The position numbers were made by a program, and so were the translations under genes. Of a stretch of 64,000 nt of DNA, positions 33,456 to 44,589 are shown piece after piece (position 1 is the stretch's first letter; each line of letters starts with the position of its first letter). Where the stretch lies: NCBI RefSeq assembly GCF_000382265.1, contig NZ_KB907978.1:62001-126000 (forward strand). Reading direction: 5' to 3'. The notes under the pieces were generated by a model. That model was not told the DNA's origin. It ran no database searches and saw only the letters and a program-made list of their open reading frames with translations. This DNA is from Yoonia vestfoldensis DSM 16212. Lineage in GTDB: Bacteria > Pseudomonadota > Alphaproteobacteria > Rhodobacterales > Rhodobacteraceae.

Positions 33456-33655
33456 TCCACGACCTCCGTCTGCGGGATCAGTTGCGGACGCGGCGCGTGG
33501 TCAAAGGTTTCGAATTGCCGGATATCGCCCAGCTGCATCACCTTGACGACCGTCAGTCCGAAAACAATGGCGATAAAGCCGGCCAACAGCAGCCCAACGC
33601 CTGCATTCCGGCCCTTGCGACGTTCATGCAATTCGTGTTCGACGCGGATCACCAT
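33452..33655 (-). CDS. Small membrane protein of the cytochrome oxidase operon
   Basis: Protein of 67 aa with one membrane helix ([21 protein letters not shown], residues 19-39 roughly) between a basic N-terminus and a short C-terminal tail. Genes of this size and pattern sit between ctaB and ctaG in many alphaproteobacteria and are labelled CoxF or oxidase assembly proteins. Both ends overlap neighbours (4 bp with ctaG, 7 bp with ctaB as far as its stop), so it is surely translated with them. No motif points to a specific role. Confidence 0.82.
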   Translation of the reverse strand: MVIRVEHELHERRKGRNAGVGLLLAGFIAIVFGLTVVKVMQLGDIRQFETFDHAPRPQLIPQTEVVE

Positions 33656-34590
33656 GACCAGCCTCCCAATCCATAAAGGCGCAAGGCGGCCTCTGCCAGC
33701 AAAGCGCCGAAATGCGCGAAAAGATAGTACAGCGACACCTTGAACACGTTGATTTCGACACGGTGCCTGTCGGCCTCGCAGGCGGCATCGTCACGACGCC
33801 AGATATCGACGGCGCCTTTCAAAAACCACGCGTTCATGACGACAGCGACCGCCATGTAGACCGGCCCACCGATTGATGTCAGCCCGAGCCCAAGCGCCAC
33901 AGGCACCAGCAGCAGCGTATAGACCAGCACATGGCGCCGTGTCGCATCGCGGCCATGCGTTTCGGTCAGCATCGGCACACCGGCGCGGCCGTAATCCGAT
34001 TTGACGAACAGCGCGAGCGCCCAGAAATGCGGCGGTGTCCACATGAAGATCAGCGCGAACATCAGAAGCGATTCTATGCTGACGCCACCCGTCGCAACCG
34101 CCCAACCGATCATCGGCGGAAAGGCCCCCGCCGCACCACCGATGACGATGTTCTGCGGTGTCGCCCGTTTCAGCCACATCGAATAGACGACAAGATAGAA
34201 AAAGATCGTGAAAGCCAGCAAGGCAGCTGCAAGGAAATTGGTCGCCAGACCCAAAAGCAGGATGGAAAAACCTGACAGCGCGACGCCGATCCCCAGCGCC
34301 TCGCCGGGGGCGACACGCCCGGATGGGATAGGGCGACCGGCGGTGCGTTTCATCACCGCATCGATATCGGCATCCCACCACATGTTCAGCGCGCCCGATG
34401 CTCCGGCACCCACCGCGATACACAGGATGGCGACGAAGCCAAGAAACGGATGCACCGGCACAGGCGCCACTAACAGCCCTACCAAGGCCGTGAAAACAAC
34501 CAGCGACATCACCCGGGGCTTGAGCAGGGCGAAGTAATCGCCCATTTCTGCCTCGGTGGTGGCGTGGTTGTTGGCGCTGAAATCGGTCAT
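33649..34590 (-). CDS. ctaB: Heme O synthase (protoheme IX farnesyltransferase)
   Basis: UbiA-type prenyltransferase of 313 aa that farnesylates heme b to heme o on the way to heme a. The start is ATG 34590 ([20 protein letters not shown]); a TTG two codons upstream is less likely. After [20 protein letters not shown] comes the Asp-rich motif [20 protein letters not shown] near residue 75, then the second motif near [20 protein letters not shown] at about 140. Nine or so hydrophobic helices are visible. It lies 78 bp after coxB and overlaps the small gene downstream. Confidence 0.94.
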   Translation of the reverse strand: MTDFSANNHATTEAEMGDYFALLKPRVMSLVVFTALVGLLVAPVPVHPFLGFVAILCIAVGAGASGALNMWWDADIDAVMKRTAGRPIPSGRVAPGEALGIGVALSGFSILLLGLATNFLAAALLAFTIFFYLVVYSMWLKRATPQNIVIGGAAGAFPPMIGWAVATGGVSIESLLMFALIFMWTPPHFWALALFVKSDYGRAGVPMLTETHGRDATRRHVLVYTLLLVPVALGLGLTSIGGPVYMAVAVVMNAWFLKGAVDIWRRDDAACEADRHRVEINVFKVSLYYLFAHFGALLAEAALRLYGLGGWSW

Positions 34591-34668
34591 GGGCAACCTG
34601 TCCTTGCAAAATGCAGTGCAGTCATGCTGACGCGTGGTCCGTCAACACAATGGTGATCCGCCCGGCGA

Positions 34669-35514
34669 TCAGGACAGTCCCTGTTCGTCGGCCAGCCACG
34701 CATCATAGGTTTCCTGGCTGACCACCTTGACGGTAATGGGCATATAAGCATGCGCCTGACCGCAAAGTTCCGAACACTGGCCGAAATAGATTCCTTCACG
34801 CTCGGCTGCGAACCACAATTGCGCGAGGCGGCCGGGGATGGCGTCCTGCTTCACGCCGAATGCGGGGATCGTCCAGGAGTGAATCACGTCAGCGGCCGTG
34901 ACCTGCATCACGACTGTCGCGCCGACCGGCACGACAACGGCCGTGTCGGTGGCCAGCAGATATTGATCCTGCGTATAGCCGAATTGCTCGAGCTCGTCGC
35001 GGGTCAGCATGAAACTGTCAAAGCTGACGCCCTCGTCCACATATTCATAGCCCCAATACCACTGGTAACCCGTTACCTTGATGGTGATATCCGCTTCTGG
35101 AATTTCCTGCTGCTTGAACAGGATCGGCAGCGAAAACGCACCGATGAACACCAGAATGACGATCGGCACCACCGTCCACGCGATTTCGAGCGGTGAATTG
35201 TGGGTAAACCCGGCAGGGGTCGGGTTGCGGCGCGCGTTGTAGCGGATGATCACATAGACGAGCAGGCCCGTAACGAACAGCGTGATCGCCGTGATGATGA
35301 TCAGCAGCATTGAATCGAGCCAGACGACATCGCGCGACAATTCCGTTGCGGAAGGTTGGAATCCCATGCCGCCCGGAACAGGCTGGCCCACGATCTCGAG
35401 GTCCTGACCGATGTTCTGTTGTGCCATGGCCGTGCCGCCCGCGAGAACCAGACCAAGCGTGGTCCAAACAGAGGTTGCAAAGGTGTTCAGTCGCATATTG
35501 TACCCTAACTTCAT
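34669..35514 (-). CDS. coxB: Cytochrome c oxidase subunit II
   Basis: CuA-bearing subunit of aa3 oxidase, 281 aa. A signal peptide ends near AMAQQ (residue 32). Two membrane helices follow (around residues 68-130). The periplasmic cupredoxin domain has the Trp-rich electron entry [10 protein letters not shown] near 158, and the CuA ligands in [17 protein letters not shown] near 245. ATG 35514 is preceded by GAAAGG; ATG 35496 ([10 protein letters not shown]) is an alternative that begins the signal peptide more cleanly. It is the first gene of the long minus-strand block. Confidence 0.95.
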   Translation of the reverse strand: MKLGYNMRLNTFATSVWTTLGLVLAGGTAMAQQNIGQDLEIVGQPVPGGMGFQPSATELSRDVVWLDSMLLIIITAITLFVTGLLVYVIIRYNARRNPTPAGFTHNSPLEIAWTVVPIVILVFIGAFSLPILFKQQEIPEADITIKVTGYQWYWGYEYVDEGVSFDSFMLTRDELEQFGYTQDQYLLATDTAVVVPVGATVVMQVTAADVIHSWTIPAFGVKQDAIPGRLAQLWFAAEREGIYFGQCSELCGQAHAYMPITVKVVSQETYDAWLADEQGLS

Positions 35515-35676
35515 GAGGCCTTTCAGCCTCTTTCCCCGGTCTCTCCGCTCGGGCTACGGGCGGAATCCCATTGTATTGCTGCGCCCATGTCCCATATCCT
35601 GACGGACAACTCAAGAACTGCTGTTGCGGCAAACAGACGCTTTTTGCCCCCAAAACCGCCGCCAAAGGATATTGTG

Positions 35677-37098
<1,422 letters not shown>

Positions 37099-37213
37099 CA
37101 ATGTGATTCGCCGTGCATCCTGTGGTGCGCTGCGCGGGCTTTCGGATGAATAGGGCGTCTTATCAGTCTCTTAGACTTAGACAGGTTGGGCGCCCTTGTG
37201 TGATTCATGGCTT

Positions 37214-37233
37214 GTTAACGCTGTCGGCGTAAC
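37214..37233 (+). promoter_or_regulatory. Possible CtrA half-site upstream of dprA
   Basis: GTTAAC at 37214-37219 and GTAAC at 37229-37233 lie 30-48 bp before the dprA start. The full CtrA consensus TTAA-N7-TTAA is not met, so this is only a half-site candidate. It is worth noting because competence genes are CtrA targets in related bacteria, as I recall. Confidence 0.3.
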
Positions 37234-37261
37234 CCTTGTGAGGCAATAGGCGGAGCAAGGG

Positions 37262-38392
37262 ATGACCCAACCGACACGATCTTCCACCACCCCCCAACTC
37301 CCCCCCACCACGGAAGAGGATGCGATCACCCATCTTCGCCTATTGCGATCACGCCGTGTCGGGCCGGCGACCTATCGGCGGTTGCTGGCGGAATATGGCA
37401 CGGCCACAGAGGCGCTGCGCGCATTGCCCGACGTGGCCCGCGCTGCCGGTGTCGACGACTATGCAATCTGCCCCATCGGCGTGATCCGTGCCGAATTGCA
37501 GGCGGGCAAGGCTGCGGGTGCGCGGCTGTTGTCGGACCGTGACCCTCTTTATCCCGACGCGCTGCGGACCATCGCCGATGCGCCGCCGCTTTTGTGGTGT
37601 CTGGGCCGAATGGACTTGCTGTCGCGCCCGATGGTGGCGCTGGTCGGCGCGCGCAACGCGTCATCCTTGGGCAGCCGCATGGCCCGCAAACTCGCGAATG
37701 ATCTGGCCGATGCAGGCTATGTCGTGGTGTCCGGCCTTGCGCGCGGGATCGACACGGCGGCGCATCTGGGTGCCTTGGCGAGCGGCACTGTCGCGGTGCA
37801 GGCGGGCGGTGTCGACGTGATCTATCCGGTCGACAACACCCAGCTTGCCCATGACATCGCAAAACAGGGGCTGCGCCTGTCGGAAATGCCGATGGGGCTG
37901 CAACCGCAGGCCCGCCATTTTCCGGCGCGCAACAGGATTATTTCGGGGCTTGCGCAGGCCGTGGTCGTGGTCGAGGCAGCGGCAAGATCTGGCAGCCTGA
38001 TCACCGCGCGCAACGCGCTTGATCAGGCGCGCGACGTGCTGGCGGTGCCCGGTCATCCCTTCGATGCGCGCGCGGCAGGCTGCAACATGCTGCTGCGCGA
38101 CGGTGCGACGCTGGTGCGATCCGCCGAAGACGTGATCGACGCGCTCGCGCCCAAGGCCGTCGTCGCCCCGTTGATCCCGGCTGCTGTGGCACAGACGCGC
38201 CCGGCGCTGCGCAATATCGCCGCCCTGCACGCGATGATCCTGCAGCGCCTTGGCCCGGCACCCGTCGCCGAGGACCAGCTTTTGCGCGATCTCGCGGTAC
38301 CTGCCACCGAAGTCGCCCCTGCACTTGTCGATCTCGAACTCGACGGCAAGATCACGCGGCAGGCCGGTGGCTTGCTGGCGCGAGCGGTGTAG
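37262..38392 (+). CDS. dprA: DNA processing protein DprA (Smf)
   Basis: Loads RecA on incoming single-stranded DNA in natural transformation; 376 aa. An N-terminal SAM-like part is followed by the Rossmann core VALVGARNASSLGSRMARKL near residue 122, SGLARGIDTAAHLGAL near 155 and SGSLITARNALDQARDVLAV near 242. The C-terminal 70 residues form the DprA winged helix (PVAEDQLLRDLAVPATEVAP). A CGGAG site precedes ATG. topA follows after 135 bp, a pairing common in alphaproteobacteria. Confidence 0.94.
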   Translation: MTQPTRSSTTPQLPPTTEEDAITHLRLLRSRRVGPATYRRLLAEYGTATEALRALPDVARAAGVDDYAICPIGVIRAELQAGKAAGARLLSDRDPLYPDALRTIADAPPLLWCLGRMDLLSRPMVALVGARNASSLGSRMARKLANDLADAGYVVVSGLARGIDTAAHLGALASGTVAVQAGGVDVIYPVDNTQLAHDIAKQGLRLSEMPMGLQPQARHFPARNRIISGLAQAVVVVEAAARSGSLITARNALDQARDVLAVPGHPFDARAAGCNMLLRDGATLVRSAEDVIDALAPKAVVAPLIPAAVAQTRPALRNIAALHAMILQRLGPAPVAEDQLLRDLAVPATEVAPALVDLELDGKITRQAGGLLARAV

Positions 38393-38527
38393 CGGACGGA
38401 CTTTCTGACCACAGGCGGGCTTATTTCCACTCCCAACGAGGGGCGGAAATTTCGCATCATTGACATTCGCGCCATCGTCGCCACATCTTGCGCCACTTGA
38501 ACAAAGCCGCGCAGATAAAGGATTCCC

Positions 38528-41140
38528 ATGCCAGTCGTCGTTGTCGAATCCCCCGCAAAAGCCAAGAAAATCAACGAATATCTTGGGCGCGGCTATACGG
38601 TTCTGGCGTCCTACGGCCATGTCCGCGACCTGCCACCCAAGGATGGTTCTGTCCTGCCGGATGACGATTTCGACATGAAATGGGAAATCGCCACGGACAG
38701 CAAAAAGCATATCAAGGCCATCGTGGATGCGCTGAAAAGCGACAATGAACTGATCCTCGCCACCGACCCCGACCGCGAGGGCGAGGCGATTTCGTGGCAT
38801 CTGACCGAGGCCCTGACCGAGAAGAAGGCGATCCGCAAGGACACGCCCGTCAGCCGTGTGGTGTTCAACGCGATTACGAAAACCGCGATCCTCGAGGCGA
38901 TGAAAAACCCCCGTCAGGTCGATGCGCCTCTGGTCGAGGCGTATCTCGCGCGCCGCGCTTTGGATTATCTGGTGGGCTTCAACCTGTCGCCGGTGCTCTG
39001 GCGCAAACTGCCCGGTGCCAAATCGGCGGGCCGCGTGCAATCGGTCTGTCTGCGCCTCATCGTTGAGCGCGAGATGGAGATCGAGGCGTTCCGCAATCAG
39101 GAATACTGGACCGTCAAGGCGCAACTGCAATCCCCCCGCGGCCAGATGTTCGAGGCACGGCTGACCACGCTCGCGGGCAAGAAGCTTGATAAATTCGATC
39201 TGGGCAATGCCACGCAGGCCGAAATGGCCGTACAGGCGGTCACGTCGCGCGACCTGAAGATCACAAGCGTCGAAGCGAAACCCGCCACCCGCAACCCCAG
39301 CCCACCCTTCATGACATCGACCTTGCAGCAAGAGGCGAGCCGTAAATACGGCATGGGCGCCAAGCAGACGATGAGCGTGGCGCAGCGTTTGTACGAATCG
39401 GGTCTCATTACCTATATGCGGACTGACGGGATCGACATGGCGCCCGAGGCCGTGACCGGCGCGCGCGACGCGATCACCGCGAAATTCGGCGCGAAATACC
39501 TGCCCGACCAGCCGCGCATCTATAAAAACAAGGCCAAGAACGCGCAGGAAGCCCATGAATGTATCCGCCCGACCGATATGATGGTCAGTGCCGATCAGGC
39601 CGATATCAAGGATGCGGACCAGCGCAAGCTTTATGACTTGATCTACAAGCGCACGCTGGCCAGCCAGATGGCGGCCGCACAACTCGAACGCACGGTCGTC
39701 GATGTGGCCAGCGCCGACGGTCAGGTGATCCTGCGCGCCAACGGGCAGGTCATGATCTTTGACGGCTTCATCGCGATCTACGAGGAAGGCCGCGACGATA
39801 CCGCGGATGAGGACGACAAGCGCCTGCCACAACTCGCGCAGGGCGAAAAGGTCGTCAAGCAATCGGTCGATCCCGAACAGCATTTCACCCAGCCGCCGCC
39901 GCGCTATACCGAGGCAACGCTGGTCAAGCGGATGGAAGAACTGGGCATCGGGCGGCCATCGACCTATGCGTCGATCGTCACGACGATTCAGGATCGCGGC
40001 TATGTCGAAAAGGACAAGAACCGCCTGATCCCGCAGGACAAGGGCCGTTTGGTCACCGCATTCCTGATGAATTATTTCCAGAAATACATCGGCTATGACT
40101 TCACCGCCGATCTGGAAAACCAGCTGGACGAGGTCAGCGCGGGCGACGCCGATTATAAAAAGGTGCTGCACCGTTTCTGGCGAGATTTTTCCGCCGCCAT
40201 CGCGGAAACCGCCGATCTGCGCATCGGCGAAGTCCTCGACAAGATCAACGAGGTGCTGGAACCTCATCTGTTCCCGCCGACCGCCGATGGCACTGACCCG
40301 CGCCTTTGCCCCAATTGCGGCGCAGGGCGTTTGTCGATGCGCACGGCGCGGTCGGGTGGTGCGTTCATCGGCTGTTCGAATTATCCCGAATGCCGCTATA
40401 CTCGCCCCTTTGGTCCGCCCGACCCGGAGGCCGAAAAATCCGCGATCCCCCCCGATGGCAAATTGCTGGGCCATGACGCGGGCGATGAAATCCGCATCTT
40501 CAAGGGCCGGTTCGGGCCTTATGTCCAGCGTGGCGCCACGTCCGAGGCAAATCCCAAGCCCGACCGTACCGGCGTGCCCGAAGGCTGGGCACCCGAGGAG
40601 GTCGATCTGGAACAAGCGTTGCGCCTGCTGCAACTGCCCCGCCAGATCGGGCCGCATCCCGAAGATGGCGTCATGGTCTGGGCCAATATCGGGCGGTATG
40701 GCCCCTATCTGAAACACGCGGCCAGCACGTCCGACAAGGGCGGCACCAATGCCAATCTGGACGGGATCGACGAGGTCTGGACCGTGGGCATGAACCGCGC
40801 CGTGCAATTGCTGGCCGAAAAGATCGCGTCCCGCGGCGGGCGCGGCAAGGCCGCGACGCCGATCCGCGAACTGGGCGAACACCCGCAGGCGGGCGGTGCT
40901 GTCGCGATTTATGACGGCAAATACGGGCCTTACGTGAAATGGGACAAGATCAACGCGACGATCCCCGAAACGATCACGCCCGACGATCTGACGCTGGCGC
41001 AGGCCATCGACCTGATCGACGAACGTGCGGCCAAGGCAGGGAAAAAGAAACCGTCGGCCAAAAAGCCCGCGGCGAAAAAGCCTGCCACGAAAAAACCGGC
41101 CGCCAAAAAAGCCGCGCCGAAGAAAGCGGCGACCAAATAA
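38528..41140 (+). CDS. topA: DNA topoisomerase I
   Basis: Type IA topoisomerase of 870 aa that relaxes negative supercoils. The Toprim domain starts with [20 protein letters not shown]. The active-site Tyr is in [13 protein letters not shown] near residue 297. One zinc ribbon, [20 protein letters not shown] followed by CSNYPEC, is near 595. Topo_C repeats follow, for example [12 protein letters not shown] and [10 protein letters not shown]. The last 35 residues are a Lys/Ala/Pro tail ([13 protein letters not shown]), a DNA-binding tail common in alphaproteobacterial TopA. AAAGGA precedes ATG. Confidence 0.96.
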   Translation: MPVVVVESPAKAKKINEYLGRGYTVLASYGHVRDLPPKDGSVLPDDDFDMKWEIATDSKKHIKAIVDALKSDNELILATDPDREGEAISWHLTEALTEKKAIRKDTPVSRVVFNAITKTAILEAMKNPRQVDAPLVEAYLARRALDYLVGFNLSPVLWRKLPGAKSAGRVQSVCLRLIVEREMEIEAFRNQEYWTVKAQLQSPRGQMFEARLTTLAGKKLDKFDLGNATQAEMAVQAVTSRDLKITSVEAKPATRNPSPPFMTSTLQQEASRKYGMGAKQTMSVAQRLYESGLITYMRTDGIDMAPEAVTGARDAITAKFGAKYLPDQPRIYKNKAKNAQEAHECIRPTDMMVSADQADIKDADQRKLYDLIYKRTLASQMAAAQLERTVVDVASADGQVILRANGQVMIFDGFIAIYEEGRDDTADEDDKRLPQLAQGEKVVKQSVDPEQHFTQPPPRYTEATLVKRMEELGIGRPSTYASIVTTIQDRGYVEKDKNRLIPQDKGRLVTAFLMNYFQKYIGYDFTADLENQLDEVSAGDADYKKVLHRFWRDFSAAIAETADLRIGEVLDKINEVLEPHLFPPTADGTDPRLCPNCGAGRLSMRTARSGGAFIGCSNYPECRYTRPFGPPDPEAEKSAIPPDGKLLGHDAGDEIRIFKGRFGPYVQRGATSEANPKPDRTGVPEGWAPEEVDLEQALRLLQLPRQIGPHPEDGVMVWANIGRYGPYLKHAASTSDKGGTNANLDGIDEVWTVGMNRAVQLLAEKIASRGGRGKAATPIRELGEHPQAGGAVAIYDGKYGPYVKWDKINATIPETITPDDLTLAQAIDLIDERAAKAGKKKPSAKKPAAKKPATKKPAAKKAAPKKAATK

Positions 41141-41213
41141 CGGTGCTGCACTGCGGCGATTGACTTTGGCAGGGCTGCACGACAATTTTGCGCAAATCGA
41201 CAAGGGGAGCGGC

Positions 41214-41918
41214 ATGAAAAAGGTATACGGCTCGGCGCAGGAGGCTCTGGATGGGCTTTTGTTCGACGGCATGTTCATCGCGGCGGGGGGCTTTGGCCTT
41301 TGCGGGATTCCCGAATTGCTGCTGGCGGCGATCAAGGATGCGGGCACGAAGGATCTGACCTTTGCGTCCAACAACGCGGGTGTGGATGATTTCGGCATCG
41401 GCATCCTGTTGCAGACGCGGCAGGTGAAAAAGATGATCTCGTCCTATGTGGGCGAAAATGCCGAATTCATGCGCCAGTACCTGAGCGGAGAGTTGGAGCT
41501 GGAATTCAACCCCCAAGGGACGCTGGCCGAACGGATGCGCGCCGGTGGCTGCGGTATCCCCGGTTTCTATACCAAAACCGGCGTCGGCACCGTGATCGCG
41601 GACGGCAAGGAACACAAGGATTTCAACGGCCAGACCTATATTCTGGAACATGGCATCTTTGCGGACCTGTCCATCGTCAAGGCCTGGAAAGCGGACGAGA
41701 CCGGCAACCTCGTGTTCCGCAAGACCGCGCGCAATTTCAACCCGCCTGCCGCGATGTGCGGCAAGGTCTGCGTCGTCGAGGTCGAGGAAATCGTCCCCAC
41801 AGGCAGCCTGGACCCCGACACGATCCACCTGCCCGGCATCTATGTGCACCGGATCATTCAGGGGCAGCATGAAAAACGCATCGAACAGCGCACGACGCGC
41901 AAGCGGGAGACAGTATAA
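41214..41918 (+). CDS. scoA: 3-oxoacid CoA-transferase, subunit A
   Basis: Alpha subunit of a succinyl-CoA:3-ketoacid CoA transferase, 234 aa from ATG 41214 with AAGGGGAG upstream. The SCOT signature [20 protein letters not shown] is at residues 22-41, then [20 protein letters not shown] and [20 protein letters not shown] near 120. With subunit B it moves CoA from succinyl-CoA to acetoacetate, for use of ketone bodies or turnover of polyhydroxybutyrate. The last codon overlaps the start of scoB by one base (TAATG). Confidence 0.93.
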   Translation: MKKVYGSAQEALDGLLFDGMFIAAGGFGLCGIPELLLAAIKDAGTKDLTFASNNAGVDDFGIGILLQTRQVKKMISSYVGENAEFMRQYLSGELELEFNPQGTLAERMRAGGCGIPGFYTKTGVGTVIADGKEHKDFNGQTYILEHGIFADLSIVKAWKADETGNLVFRKTARNFNPPAAMCGKVCVVEVEEIVPTGSLDPDTIHLPGIYVHRIIQGQHEKRIEQRTTRKRETV

Positions 41919-42541
41919 TGCCTTGGGATCGCAACCAGATGGCCGCACGCGCCGCTGAAGAACTGCAAGATGGCTGGTATGTGAACCTCGGCATCGGCAT
42001 CCCGACGCTGGTTGCCAATTACGTGGGCGACAAGGACATCACCCTGCAATCGGAAAACGGGATGCTGGGCATGGGCCCCTTCCCGTTTGAAGGTGACGAA
42101 GACCCCGATCTGATCAATGCGGGCAAGCAGACGATCACCGAACTCAAGCGCACCGCCTATTTCGACAGTGCGACTTCCTTTGGCATGATCCGGGGTGGCA
42201 AGATCGCAGCCGCGATCCTTGGCGCGATGGAAGTGGCCGAAAACGGCGATCTGGCGAACTGGATGATTCCCGGCAAGCTGGTCAAGGGCATGGGTGGTGC
42301 CATGGATCTGGTCGCCGGTGTGGGCCGCGTGATCGTGGTGATGGACCACACCAACAAGCATGGCGAATCCAAAGTGCTGAAATCCTGCACCCTGCCGCTG
42401 ACCGGCAAAGGTGTCGTGGACCGGATCATCACCAACCTTGGTGTGCTGGATGTCGTCGAAGGCGGGTTGCGGATCGTCGAATGCGCCGAAGGCGTGACCG
42501 AGGCTGAACTGCGCGCCGCAACCGAAGCGACGATCGTCTAG
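41918..42541 (+). CDS. scoB: 3-oxoacid CoA-transferase, subunit B
   Basis: Beta subunit with the catalytic glutamate, 207 aa. WYVNLGIGIPTLVANYV at the N-terminus is followed by LQSENGMLGMGPFPFEG near residue 47, whose Glu forms the CoA thioester. IRGGKIAAAILGAMEVAENG comes near 90 and GAMDLVAGVGRVIVVMDHTN near 125. Coupled to scoA by a one-base overlap. It converges with the lytic transglycosylase gene; 36 bp separate the stops. Confidence 0.94.
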   Translation: MPWDRNQMAARAAEELQDGWYVNLGIGIPTLVANYVGDKDITLQSENGMLGMGPFPFEGDEDPDLINAGKQTITELKRTAYFDSATSFGMIRGGKIAAAILGAMEVAENGDLANWMIPGKLVKGMGGAMDLVAGVGRVIVVMDHTNKHGESKVLKSCTLPLTGKGVVDRIITNLGVLDVVEGGLRIVECAEGVTEAELRAATEATIV

Positions 42542-42577
42542 GCAAAACCACTGACTACGCCCTCGATGCGGGCGCGG

Positions 42578-43414
42578 TCAGATTCCGTTCACGTTGAACA
42601 CGCAGGCGTCGGTGATCAATTCGGGCGGCGTCTGGCACAGACCCTTGGCGACCTGCCACGCCGCCAGCACCTTGGGCACATAATCCATCGTCTCGGCAAA
42701 AGGCGGCACGCCTTCGTACCGCTGCACGTTACCTTCGCCCGCGTTATAGCCCGCCAGCACCAGCACCGGATCATTGCCAAACCGGTCAAGCAACCAAGCT
42801 AGATAAGCCACCCCGCCCTTGATGTTCTGACCTGCATTCATGCTGTCCGTCACGCCGAATCTGTCAGCGGTCGCCGGCATCAACTGCATCAGCCCTTGCG
42901 CGCCCGCGCTGCTGACCGCGTCGATCCGTCCCGAACTTTCGACCGAGATGATCGCAAGCACAAGTGCGGGCGAGACATTCGTGCCCACGGTTTCGCGCAG
43001 GATGTGCAGACCATGTGACGCTGCGATATTCTGCAAGGACTGCAAGCGGGGTGCCGGAATACCCTGGCCTGCCGGGGGGTTGTTGATCCGGTTGATTGCA
43101 AGCTCCAGCCGCGCCGGGCTCGCATCCGCCAGCGACGATGGGACCGTTTCCCAGAACCAGCCAAAGCCTGATCTTGCACGCGGGGGCGCAACCGGGGCCG
43201 ATGCAGGCGCGGCGCGCGGTTCGCTGTAAACCGGCCCGCGACGGGGTGCATTGGGGTCGATCTGCACCGTGACGCGACCTGTGGTCTGGCCCGGCGGCGG
43301 AACACCGATCCGTTTGAACGTGAAATCCGGTTGCAGCCGCTCGACCTGCGCAAAAGCGGTGGTACCGCATAGAAGCGCCACCGCGGCCGCGGAACCTACG
43401 TTAAATCGACTCAT
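42578..43414 (-). CDS. Lytic transglycosylase domain protein (SLT family)
   Basis: Periplasmic peptidoglycan hydrolase of 278 aa, starting at ATG 43414 with AGCAGGA upstream. The signal peptide MSRFNVGSAAAVALLCGTTA ends near AFAQ. The N-terminal 120 residues are Pro/Ala-rich. The SLT domain holds the catalytic Glu in VLAIISVESSGRIDAVSS near residue 165, AQGLMQLMPATADRFGV and VLAGYNAGEGNVQRYEG near 235. Its place beside the tad locus suggests it may open the cell wall for the pilus, but the two units diverge and the link is only positional. Confidence 0.87.
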   Translation of the reverse strand: MSRFNVGSAAAVALLCGTTAFAQVERLQPDFTFKRIGVPPPGQTTGRVTVQIDPNAPRRGPVYSEPRAAPASAPVAPPRARSGFGWFWETVPSSLADASPARLELAINRINNPPAGQGIPAPRLQSLQNIAASHGLHILRETVGTNVSPALVLAIISVESSGRIDAVSSAGAQGLMQLMPATADRFGVTDSMNAGQNIKGGVAYLAWLLDRFGNDPVLVLAGYNAGEGNVQRYEGVPPFAETMDYVPKVLAAWQVAKGLCQTPPELITDACVFNVNGI

Positions 43415-43763
43415 GGTCTGTCCTGCTCGACATTTCTTGTTCATGCAAAGATGGCAGAAACTGGCCAGAAGGCCACATTTTCGGGAACAATACTGAAATT
43501 TTTCAATGGATTGCGGGCTTTTCGGCAACGGATCGCCGCGAAAATGAATATCTGTTCATAATTTCTTTCATTACAATTCAACAACTTGCGCCATTTTTTG
43601 CGCCAAACAGCGGCAAGATCGAAAAAAACCGGATGCTGCCAAACTCCCGCCCCAATCTTCCAGCTATATGAGCCCATCCAAGACGGAACACGGCAGCCTC
43701 GGGTTGTCTCTGACCCCGGCGAGGAACGGCTTGAACATCAACGATACCCTAGGAGAGATACAA
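43415..43763. other. 349-bp divergent intergenic region (transglycosylase / flp), relatively AT-rich
   Basis: No credible gene is seen here. The stretch 43480-43600 is much richer in A and T than the neighbourhood. It contains a direct repeat TTGCGCCA at 43586-43593 and 43598-43605, one helical turn apart. I could not place convincing -35 and -10 boxes by eye. The region must hold the promoter of the main pilin gene and that of the transglycosylase. Confidence 0.6.
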
Positions 43764-43946
43764 ATGCTTAACTTCATCAAGAACTTCCGCAACGACGAAG
43801 ACGGTGCCGTCACCGTTGACTTCGTGGTTCTGACCGCAGCCATCGTTCTGCTGGGTCTGGCAGTCGGCGCAGCGATCCAGTCGGGCGCACGTGGCCTGGC
43901 CAACAACATCGAAACCGAACTGAAAAACGTCAAAGTCACCCCATAA
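43764..43946 (+). CDS. flp: Flp family type IVb pilin (major)
   Basis: Pilin precursor of 60 aa, starting at ATG 43764 behind a perfect AGGAGAG site. The leader MLNFIKNFRNDEDGAVTVDF ends in Gly-Ala; cleavage by the prepilin peptidase after Gly14 would expose AVTVDFVVLTAAIVLLGLAV with the Glu/Asp at mature position 5 typical of Flp (here Asp). The hydrophobic helix packs in the pilus core. A strong 3' hairpin follows. It is the first gene of the tad locus and by far the best translated one judging from its leader. Confidence 0.93.
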   Translation: MLNFIKNFRNDEDGAVTVDFVVLTAAIVLLGLAVGAAIQSGARGLANNIETELKNVKVTP

Positions 43947-43975
43947 GGGTCGGCTGACGCTTATCGCATATTCTT

Positions 43976-44001
43976 GACTGCGCCGCCTTTGCGGCGCAGT
44001 C
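43976..44001 (+). terminator. Strong hairpin after flp, without T tract
   Basis: GACTGCGCCGC at 43976-43986 and GCGGCGCAGTC at 43991-44001 form an 11-bp perfect stem with a CTTT loop. No T run follows. It more likely protects the 3' end of the abundant pilin mRNA, or attenuates readthrough, than acts as a full intrinsic terminator. Confidence 0.55.
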
Positions 44002-44065
44002 GACGTACCGGGGCATGTGTGCTTCTCACTTTGTTTTTGCTGTCATTGATCGGAAAGTACGTCAG

Positions 44066-44269
44066 ATGATGTCATTCGCACACCTGCTTGTCCGCACAGT
44101 TACCCGGTTTCAGACTGACGAAAACGGGGCCATCACGGTTGATTTCGTCGTTTTGACATCCGCGATCACGCTGTTGGGCGTGGCGATCGTTGGCACCTTC
44201 AGCGGCGAGACTGTCCGCATCGCGAACGACACATCGAACTTCGTCGCCAATCAGCAGATCAGACCGTAA
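44066..44269 (+). CDS. Second Flp-type pilin-like protein
   Basis: Prepilin-like protein of 67 aa from ATG 44066 (a second ATG follows at once); GGAAAG lies upstream. Leader MMSFAHLLVRTVTRFQTDEN then GAITVDFVVLTSAITLLGVA: the processing site Gly-Ala and the Asp at mature position 5 are the same as in the first pilin. The C-terminus (GETVRIANDTSNFVANQQIRP) is different and more polar. It is probably a minor pilin or initiator that shares the secretion pathway. No partner is needed to explain it, but its expression appears separate because of the hairpin before it. Confidence 0.85.
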   Translation: MMSFAHLLVRTVTRFQTDENGAITVDFVVLTSAITLLGVAIVGTFSGETVRIANDTSNFVANQQIRP

Positions 44270-44589
44270 TTTGCACCAGCGCCGGCGCGTCCGTCTGCTG
44301 ACGTGACAGCCGAACAGCTGCATTTTCAATCACATTTCGATGATCTTTCGCGTAATTCGGTCCGACCACTTTGTGTTGCGCCGGATAGATGTTAGCGTTT
44401 GGTTGGGCGCGGCATGCGCAGAGGGATGATCCGATAACGGATGCACCAAAGATATTGCACAGGTTGTGACGCGCGCGCATCAGGCATCGCGTCATACGTG
44501 ACACTCAGGCAGAGGTTGCGATTGTGTTTGGTAACATCCTTGATCTATGCAAGGCCGGTAATCAGATGGACCAAACGAGGAAAAGATAA
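44270..44589. other. 320-bp gap between the second pilin and cpaB
   Basis: I see no supported gene on either strand. A minus-strand open frame at 44259-44504 could encode a short Cys-containing peptide but lacks a ribosome binding site. The last 30 bases hold the GAGGAAAAG site of cpaB. The length suggests that cpaB has its own promoter, though none is clear by eye. Confidence 0.55.

Noticed and set aside
37661..41404. Very long minus-strand open frame (about 1247 codons) opposite dprA and topA
   Set aside because: It is a shadow of two certain genes, caused by high GC in the third codon position; its translation is low-complexity and matches no family.
44259..44504. Minus-strand 81-codon frame with a lipobox-like Cys between the second pilin and cpaB
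   Set aside because: GTG start without a ribosome binding site, overlap with the pilin 3' end and no repeatable similarity; considered as a possible cpaD remnant but not supported.
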